Position numbers and translations under genes: made by a program. Source: Arthrobacter sp. V1I7 (GTDB lineage Bacteria; Actinomycetota; Actinomycetes; Actinomycetales; Micrococcaceae). Taken from it: 64,000 bases of DNA. The notes under the pieces were generated by a model, which was not told the origin of the DNA, did no database searches, and was given only the letters and a program-made list of their open reading frames with translations. The stretch lies in contig NZ_JAUSYS010000001.1 of the NCBI RefSeq assembly GCF_030817015.1, positions 2,170,001 through 2,234,000 of the forward strand. The letters run 5' to 3'. Each line of letters begins with the position of its first letter. Position 1 is the first letter of the stretch. Shown piece after piece: positions 59,209 through 64,000 of the stretch.

Positions 59209-60221
59209 TGGTTCTTCCCTTTCTGCGATGGAATCAGAATCCGCCCGGTCCGGAAACGCGGGGCGGCCAGCTCGTCCAGCAGCGCATCCCATGCCTGCAG
59301 GAAGGCCTCGAGGCCGTAGCGTTCCAGGGCAACCCGGCGGGCGACGTCTCCCCGGCGGCGGGCTTCCTGCGGGTCGTGGACGAGCATCGCGGCGCTGCGC
59401 ACGAGTTCATCGACGCTGGTGGAAATCGCGCCGGCCTCCGGCGGCACGGCGCGGGCCGCTTCGGTGGTACCCAGTACGACGACGGGCATCCCGAGCTGCA
59501 TCGCTTCCAGCAGGGCCAGCCCCAGGGACGTCCAGCGCAGCGGATGGACGTACACCCGGCAGCGGGCCAGTTCGCGGTGCAGCTGAGCCGTGGGCAGATC
59601 CCCGCGGATTGTCAGCCGCGCGGCCGGCAGCCCCGTCGCCTCCCGCAGGCCCGCGCCGCCCATGCCGAACATCTGCAGCGGCGCCGCCGCCGCGAAGCGG
59701 CCCAGCAGGTCGGTGCCGGTGACCCGGCCGCGCCGCACGGGTTCGTTGACCACCGCCGCCAGTTCCGGGACCTCACCGGTGTACAGATGCCCGGGATCGG
59801 GGACACCGTGCTCGATGACGACCGTCGGTGCCGCACCGTTGTCCCAGAACAGCTCGTTGAAGTGGGTGACATGGACAATCGGTATGGCCTTCTGGTCCGC
59901 GAGCGGATGCACAGAGTTCGGAACGCCGGCCTTGGGCGTGTTGTGTTCCAGGTACACGGCCGGCAGGTCCTTGCCGGGCCGGCGGCCCAAGGCCCGGGCG
60001 ACCTCCGCAAGTTCCTCCGGCCGCTGCAGCACGACGGCGTCCACGCTGTCCGGTTCGACCGTGTCCAGGCTCACGTCCCGGACCGAATCCGGCCAGTTCC
60101 GGCCGGCGCGGCCCATCCCCCAGGGACCGCCGTCAGGAAGCGCCGGGAGCAGGTATTCGTGCGGCCCCCGGATAAAGGAGTCCGTCCAGCCCCCGTGCAC
60201 ATGCCACAGCAGGATTCTCAT
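59205..60221 (-). CDS. Glycosyltransferase, GT4-like
   Basis: 338 residues. Opens MRILLWHVHGGWTDSFIRGP, has VVLQRPEELAEVARALGR, and a GT-B C-terminus: VYVHPLRWTSLGLALLEAMQ, LGMPVVVLGTTEAARAVPPE. The ExxxxQLGMPVVV element stands for the donor site. Similar short glycosyltransferases are annotated next to heptose genes in actinobacteria. ATG 60221 overlaps the GT9 TGA (ATGA). Confidence 0.85.
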   Translation of the reverse strand: MRILLWHVHGGWTDSFIRGPHEYLLPALPDGGPWGMGRAGRNWPDSVRDVSLDTVEPDSVDAVVLQRPEELAEVARALGRRPGKDLPAVYLEHNTPKAGVPNSVHPLADQKAIPIVHVTHFNELFWDNGAAPTVVIEHGVPDPGHLYTGEVPELAAVVNEPVRRGRVTGTDLLGRFAAAAPLQMFGMGGAGLREATGLPAARLTIRGDLPTAQLHRELARCRVYVHPLRWTSLGLALLEAMQLGMPVVVLGTTEAARAVPPEAGAISTSVDELVRSAAMLVHDPQEARRRGDVARRVALERYGLEAFLQAWDALLDELAAPRFRTGRILIPSQKGKNQ

Positions 60222-61294
60222 GGGTGCCGCACTTTCCGGCGGGTGGACAGCGAGGAGACCCCGCTGATCAGCCGTTCCACGGCCTCCACCAGCTGCTCCG
60301 GGGCAACGGACGCCAGGCACGGGTGTCCTGGCACAGGGCATACGGTGGCGCGGGTCAGCCTGCAGGGGGCAGCCTGATCCCCCAGAAGTTCCAGCGGCAC
60401 TCCGTAGGGTGCCCAGCGGATTGCCGGCACCACCGGTGAAAAGAGGCAGGCCACCGGGGTCCCCACCGCGGCGGCAAGATGCGCCGGGCCGGTGTTGCCG
60501 GTGACCAGCACCTCGGCGCGGGCAAGGACACCGGCCAGGGTCTTCAGGTCCGTGCGTCCGCCCAGGTCCACCGCAGAGGGCCCGGCGACCGTTGCCGTGA
60601 GCTTGGTTTCCCCGGGACCCCCGGTAACGACCACCCGGTGCCCGCTGCCCACGAGGAGCTCCACCGCGGCGGCATGGTGCAGGGCCGGCCAGGCCCGGGC
60701 GGGGGCGGAGGCGCCGGGGTGGACCACAATGTACGGTTCCTCGCCCACCAGTTCGCGTACATCCGGGTAGCCGCTGATCCGGAGCCGGCCGTCGTCGCCG
60801 GGCGGCAGCGTGAAGCCGGCGGCGGAGGCAATGCCGAGGGCACGTTCCGCCTCAGGCTGGTCTTCGGCGAGGTCCTCGCCGGGCCGGAGGCGGACGTCCA
60901 GCAGGCTGCCGGCATAGTCGGTGGACACCCCGGTGATCCGGCCGACGCCGGCCAGCCGCAACAGCAGGGCCAAGGGCAGCGGCGACTGGTGGAAGGAGGT
61001 CAGGATGACCGCCTCAGCGATCCGCGAATCCGTGATAAAACCCTGCAGCGCGTCCAGCTGCTCTCGTGCCACCGCAGGTGCCGGCTTCACGATCCACGGG
61101 CACCTCCAGCTGTACACCTCGGTGACACCGGGAAGAAGTGACGCCGCCGGTTCCCCTTCGGGCCCGCACAGCAGGACGACGTCGTTCGGCTCGCCGCCGT
61201 CGCGCCGCCGGCCGTGGGCGACTGCCCGGACGGCGGGACCTGCCAGCAGAACATCGCCGACGCTGTCGAGCCGGGCTACCAGGACGGCCGTCAT
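60218..61294 (-). CDS. GT9-family heptosyltransferase-like glycosyltransferase
   Basis: 358 residues. Typical GT9 features: VLVARLDSVGDVLLAGPAVR at the start, PYIVVHPGASAPARAWPALH, HRVVVTGGPGETKLTATVAG and VLVTGNTGPAHLAAAVGTPV (donor-phosphate site). GT9 enzymes move heptose from ADP-heptose; in a Gram-positive the acceptor is unknown. ATG 61294 overlaps the TGA of the phosphatase gene (ATGA). Earlier in-frame starts only shadow that gene. Confidence 0.92.
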   Translation of the reverse strand: MTAVLVARLDSVGDVLLAGPAVRAVAHGRRRDGGEPNDVVLLCGPEGEPAASLLPGVTEVYSWRCPWIVKPAPAVAREQLDALQGFITDSRIAEAVILTSFHQSPLPLALLLRLAGVGRITGVSTDYAGSLLDVRLRPGEDLAEDQPEAERALGIASAAGFTLPPGDDGRLRISGYPDVRELVGEEPYIVVHPGASAPARAWPALHHAAAVELLVGSGHRVVVTGGPGETKLTATVAGPSAVDLGGRTDLKTLAGVLARAEVLVTGNTGPAHLAAAVGTPVACLFSPVVPAIRWAPYGVPLELLGDQAAPCRLTRATVCPVPGHPCLASVAPEQLVEAVERLISGVSSLSTRRKVRHP

Positions 61295-61842
61295 GAGACG
61301 GGCCCGGCGGACGGATCGAGGAGCAGCTCCACTGCGGCGGCAAGGTCCGTGGCAACCTCGGGCGCAGCATCCACTTCCGCTGGCCGGGTCACCGGCGTCG
61401 GCACCAGCACGCCCCGTGCTCCCGCCGCCTCCGCTGCCGCCAGGTCGCTGCCGATGTCCCCGATGTACGCGGCGTCCGCGGCGGCGATGCCCAACAGGCG
61501 GCAAGCATTGATGATCATGCCCGGCGACGGCTTCCGGCAGCTGCAGAGATCCTCCGGAAGATGCGGGCAGAAGTCCCAGACGTCGAAGGGCCCGAGCAGT
61601 TCCTCGACACGGCGGTTGACGGCTAACACCTCGTCGACCGTGAGGATCCCGCGGGCGATGCCGGACTGATTGCTCAGCACGCCGGTGGCAATGCCCCGTG
61701 CCCTCAATAGCTGCAGGGATTCGCGGGCGAACGGCATGATCCGCACCCGTGCGGGATCCCCGTTGTACGGAACGTCATGGACCAACGTGCCGTCCCGGTC
61801 AAACAGGACAGCACGCAAGGACGGAAAACCGGAACTTCCCAT
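61291..61842 (-). CDS. gmhB: GmhB-like heptose-1,7-bisphosphate phosphatase (HAD-IIIA)
   Basis: 183 residues. HAD motif I RAVLFDRDGTLVHDVPYNGD, motif II GVLSNQSGIARG, zinc-loop cysteines in FCPHLPEDLCSCRKPSPGMI (C-x-H...C-x-C) and motif IV AYIGDIGSDLAAAEAA. The zinc loop and size are typical of GmhB, which removes the 7-phosphate between the two HldE steps. ATG 61842 has AAGGAGG directly upstream at short spacing. It is the first gene of the heptose set. Confidence 0.92.
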   Translation of the reverse strand: MGSSGFPSLRAVLFDRDGTLVHDVPYNGDPARVRIMPFARESLQLLRARGIATGVLSNQSGIARGILTVDEVLAVNRRVEELLGPFDVWDFCPHLPEDLCSCRKPSPGMIINACRLLGIAAADAAYIGDIGSDLAAAEAAGARGVLVPTPVTRPAEVDAAPEVATDLAAAVELLLDPSAGPVS

Positions 61843-61948
61843 ACCCTCCTTGTTCCCCGTTCGGGTCCGGCCTAAACGCCCGGTAGCCGCTGATCTGACG
61901 AACCGCACTCCGCCCCGGACTGCTGAATGCGGGGACGGCCCTCATGGC

Positions 61949-62779
61949 TCAGGAGGTTACGGAAGCCGTCCGCTCGCCCGGATCGCCCTGGGCATCAGCC
62001 GCCGACAACAGTTGTTGAAGCCGCACCAGCACTTTCGAAAGCCGCCGAGAGACCTGCATCTGCGACACGCCGAACCTCCTGCCCGACTCCGCCTGGCTTT
62101 CTTCGCAGAAATAGCGCCGGTAGAGCAGTTCCCGGTCGTCTTCCGAGAGTTCCCGGATTGCCTGGTCGAGGCACATGAGTTCCTCCAGCCGCTCGAGCGG
62201 GAGGTCCTGCGAGGCCAGCGCCTCCGCGAGGACCGGGCGGCCGTCACCGTTGATCCCGACGGCGTCGAGCGAATCAGGGCGGAGACTGGAACCGGCTGCC
62301 GCCGCTTCGCGAACAACTGTTTCAGGCACGCCCAGTTGCCGCGCCAGTTCGCCGGCGGTCGGCCGGCGCCCCAGCAGCTGGGTCAGTTCCGGCTCCGAGC
62401 GCAGGATCTCGGTTCGTAGATCCTGAATCCGACGGGGCGGTCTCACCACCCAGCAGCGGTCCCGCAAGTAGCGCTTGAGTTCGCCGGTGATCGTGGGGGC
62501 GGCGTAGGCTGTGAAACTGACCCCGCGGTTGTCATCAAACCCCCGGGCGGCTTTGATCAGCCCCAAATAGGCGACCTGGTTAAGGTCCTCGCGTTCCCGG
62601 CCGCGGCCCGCGAAACGCGCCGCCAGCGCCTCCGCCAGATCCAAATGGTCCAGAACCAGCCGGTTCTCAAATGTTTGCCGGATCTGGCCTGCTGGAGCCT
62701 GCACCGTTGGAAGCCTGCCCGTGCGGGCGGCAGACAGACTACACGGATTCACGGATGGCGACTTCTGGAGTTCTGCCAT
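61949..62779 (-). CDS. SigB/SigF-type alternative sigma factor
   Basis: 276 residues. Region 2: LDLAEALAARFAGRGREREDLNQ-type start and YLGLIKAARGFDDNRGVSFT, AYAAPTITGELKRYLRDRCW; region 3: PTAGELARQLGVPETVVREA; region 4: LSEDDRELLYRRYFCEESQA, ESGRRFGVSQMQVSRRLSKV. This is the stress/stationary-phase SigB/SigF group of actinobacteria. No anti-sigma or anti-anti-sigma gene is adjacent. ATG 62779. Confidence 0.93.
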   Translation of the reverse strand: MAELQKSPSVNPCSLSAARTGRLPTVQAPAGQIRQTFENRLVLDHLDLAEALAARFAGRGREREDLNQVAYLGLIKAARGFDDNRGVSFTAYAAPTITGELKRYLRDRCWVVRPPRRIQDLRTEILRSEPELTQLLGRRPTAGELARQLGVPETVVREAAAAGSSLRPDSLDAVGINGDGRPVLAEALASQDLPLERLEELMCLDQAIRELSEDDRELLYRRYFCEESQAESGRRFGVSQMQVSRRLSKVLVRLQQLLSAADAQGDPGERTASVTS

Positions 62780-63050
62780 GATTGGTCATTCCTTTGAACC
62801 TGGAGCATTCAAAAGCTTGTGGCAAGACTTAGGAGAAGAGAACCACAGGGCGTGCCTGCTGCACAATGGCCCTGCACCCTGAGGGCAAACTCCTGCCCAC
62901 TCTCTGGACAGGGGTAGTCAGCAGGCTTAGTGTTTCAAGAAAGGACCAGCCGCCCAGACGGGACGATTCTGCAGGCCGGAACAGGCTCGCGGTGCATCCT
63001 GAGGCGCGTTGACCACCCTTATAACTCCAGCCACCGCCGAGGAGCGACAG

Positions 63051-63398
63051 ATGCACCGGATCTTGACCATTGCCCTGGCTGCAATAGCGTTATGCGCCGG
63101 CGCCCTGCTGACCGCCGGCGTCGCCAGTGCCGCGCCGCCGGAGAGCAGCCAGGCACTGAGCTTCCACAGCCAATCCACCGCTACCCCAGGCAGCGCTACG
63201 CCCACCGACTCCGCCTCACCCGGGCCGGTGAATCCCGGGACCGGTGAAAGCGGCGAGGCGCAGGCGACCCGGGTCGACTATGCGCCGTACGTGATCGGGG
63301 CCGTCGTCGTTGTGGTTATCCTCGCCGCCGTGCTCGTGTGGCGGCGCACCGGAGGTGCCGGACCTTCGTCGAAGGGACCCCGCCGGGCGGACAGCTAA
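63051..63398 (+). CDS. Secreted, C-terminally membrane-anchored small protein
   Basis: 115 residues. Signal peptide MHRILTIALAAIALCAGALL ending TAGVASAAPP; a Ser/Thr/Pro-rich middle (ATPGSATPTDSASPGPVNPG); a C-terminal helix YVIGAVVVVVILAAVLVWRR; basic tail. It looks like a surface spacer protein held in the membrane. ATG 63051 has GAGGAG at 7 bases. Function unknown. Confidence 0.8.
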   Translation: MHRILTIALAAIALCAGALLTAGVASAAPPESSQALSFHSQSTATPGSATPTDSASPGPVNPGTGESGEAQATRVDYAPYVIGAVVVVVILAAVLVWRRTGGAGPSSKGPRRADS

Positions 63399-63637
63399 GT
63401 GGAGCGCCGGGGCTGGGAACAGACGCAGCCGGGACAGCCAACGGGACAATTTCGACCTCAAAATCTCCTGATTGATGATCCTCAGATCGTGGTTTCGGTG
63501 CCGGGAACACACCTCTGGACAACCACCCGCAAAGGGCCTAAGTTCGCATCAGAAACCCGTTCCGTTCTGCGGGACCAAGGCTTCATTGCCGCTGAATGCT
63601 GGCGGCGGTACCGGTCATCGAACCTTGAGGGTCCAGC

Positions 63638-63916
63638 ATGGAATCTTTGCTTTTTAGCCGTTTCCTGGAAGCCTGCACCTGCACCCGCAGTGACGCCGAC
63701 GTGGGCCTGACGGAGGACGAGCTGTATGGCATCTACACCAGCTGGTGCGTCCTGCATGGCTCCGATCCGGCGCCGGCCGAGGAGTTCTGGAACGCCATGC
63801 GGGAACTCGGGATACGGCGGCACTTCGTCGACTCCAGATTTATCTGCCCGCATCTGCACATGACGGGTCCGGCGGCGGTCGACTACATCCTGAGCAGCCA
63901 GCCGGATCTTCTGTAG
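63638..63916 (+). CDS. Small hypothetical protein
   Basis: 92 residues: MESLLFSRFLEACTCTRSDA, GLTEDELYGIYTSWCVLHGS, PAEEFWNAMRELGIRRHFVD, SRFICPHLHMTGPAAVDYIL. The helix-rich middle (LTEDELYGIYTSWC, FWNAMRELGIRRH) resembles small DNA-binding-like modules, but no family is recognised. The preceding 240 bases hold no gene. Confidence 0.6.
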   Translation: MESLLFSRFLEACTCTRSDADVGLTEDELYGIYTSWCVLHGSDPAPAEEFWNAMRELGIRRHFVDSRFICPHLHMTGPAAVDYILSSQPDLL

Positions 63917-64000
63917 CCGCAGGTCCGGCTTAGCTGCAGGTGCCGCTAGTTTTCCGCGGCCGGGAGATTTTTGGTGGCGGGGCCTTGCAGGACCTCCCCG

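Noticed and set aside
1..64000. tRNA, rRNA and insertion-sequence genes
   Set aside because: No T-loop/GGTTCGA-type element with cloverleaf partners, no rRNA-like stretch and no intact transposase was recognised by eye; a covariance scan would be decisive.

Overview
The window is GC-rich, tightly packed DNA with many GTG/TTG starts, 1- to 4-base gene overlaps and actinobacterial families (BTAD regulators, DUF4193, HtaA, SigB/SigF-type sigma factor). It most resembles a soil actinobacterium of the Arthrobacter/Pseudarthrobacter type (Micrococcaceae). That assignment is an inference; no rRNA or tRNA gene was seen.

Positions 1-25,170 hold a contractile injection system (CIS) locus, a headless phage-tail-like machine. 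Read along the minus strand from 22,747 to 1,739 it encodes: a LuxR-type regulator, a DUF4255 cap protein, an AAA+ ATPase, a DUF4157 protein, a 1,191-residue helical protein (candidate effector or tape measure), sheath, tube, two small baseplate-region proteins, a 972-residue disordered protein, a second tube-like protein, a LysM baseplate protein, a VgrG-like spike, a gp25-like protein, a baseplate-J protein, a gpI-like protein, and a zinc-ribbon/transmembrane/discoidin-like protein. The PAAR-like spike tip and a second single-pass membrane protein lie on the plus strand beside the regulator. A BTAD regulator closes the left end and a CxxC-repeat lipoprotein closes the right end. No tail-fibre gene was found, and there are two membrane proteins. 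This fits the membrane-tethered cytoplasmic CIS type known from Streptomyces better than a released toxin-delivering particle.

Positions 25,400-31,500 carry a YciO/Sua5-family gene, a DUF1538/PII-like/CBS operon, a TerC-family transporter and a two-domain universal stress protein. Positions 31,500-38,990 are mixed: an ECF sigma factor with a membrane partner, an HxlR regulator divergent from an azoreductase with clear inverted repeats between them, a second BTAD regulator, and several gene-poor stretches with eroded fragments, one resembling a tyrosine recombinase.

Positions 38,990-51,800 carry an HtrA-like protease, an HtaA-domain protein, a convergent histidine kinase/response regulator pair, a zinc alcohol dehydrogenase, a DUF4193 protein followed by a 5'-truncated TMEM175-like fragment, a GNAT acetyltransferase, an alpha/beta hydrolase, a cyclopropane-fatty-acid-synthase-like methyltransferase, a LigD-type polymerase, a 2-oxoglutarate oxygenase and small hydrophilic ORFs.

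Positions 51,811-61,842 are a translationally coupled, minus-strand gene set for nucleotide-activated heptose and its transfer: GmhB-like phosphatase, GT9 heptosyltransferase-like protein, two further glycosyltransferases, GmhA-like isomerase, two fused HldE-like kinase/nucleotidyltransferases, an SDR and an aldehyde dehydrogenase. This is notable in a Gram-positive, which has no lipopolysaccharide. A SigB/SigF-type sigma factor, a secreted membrane-anchored protein and a small unknown protein end the window.
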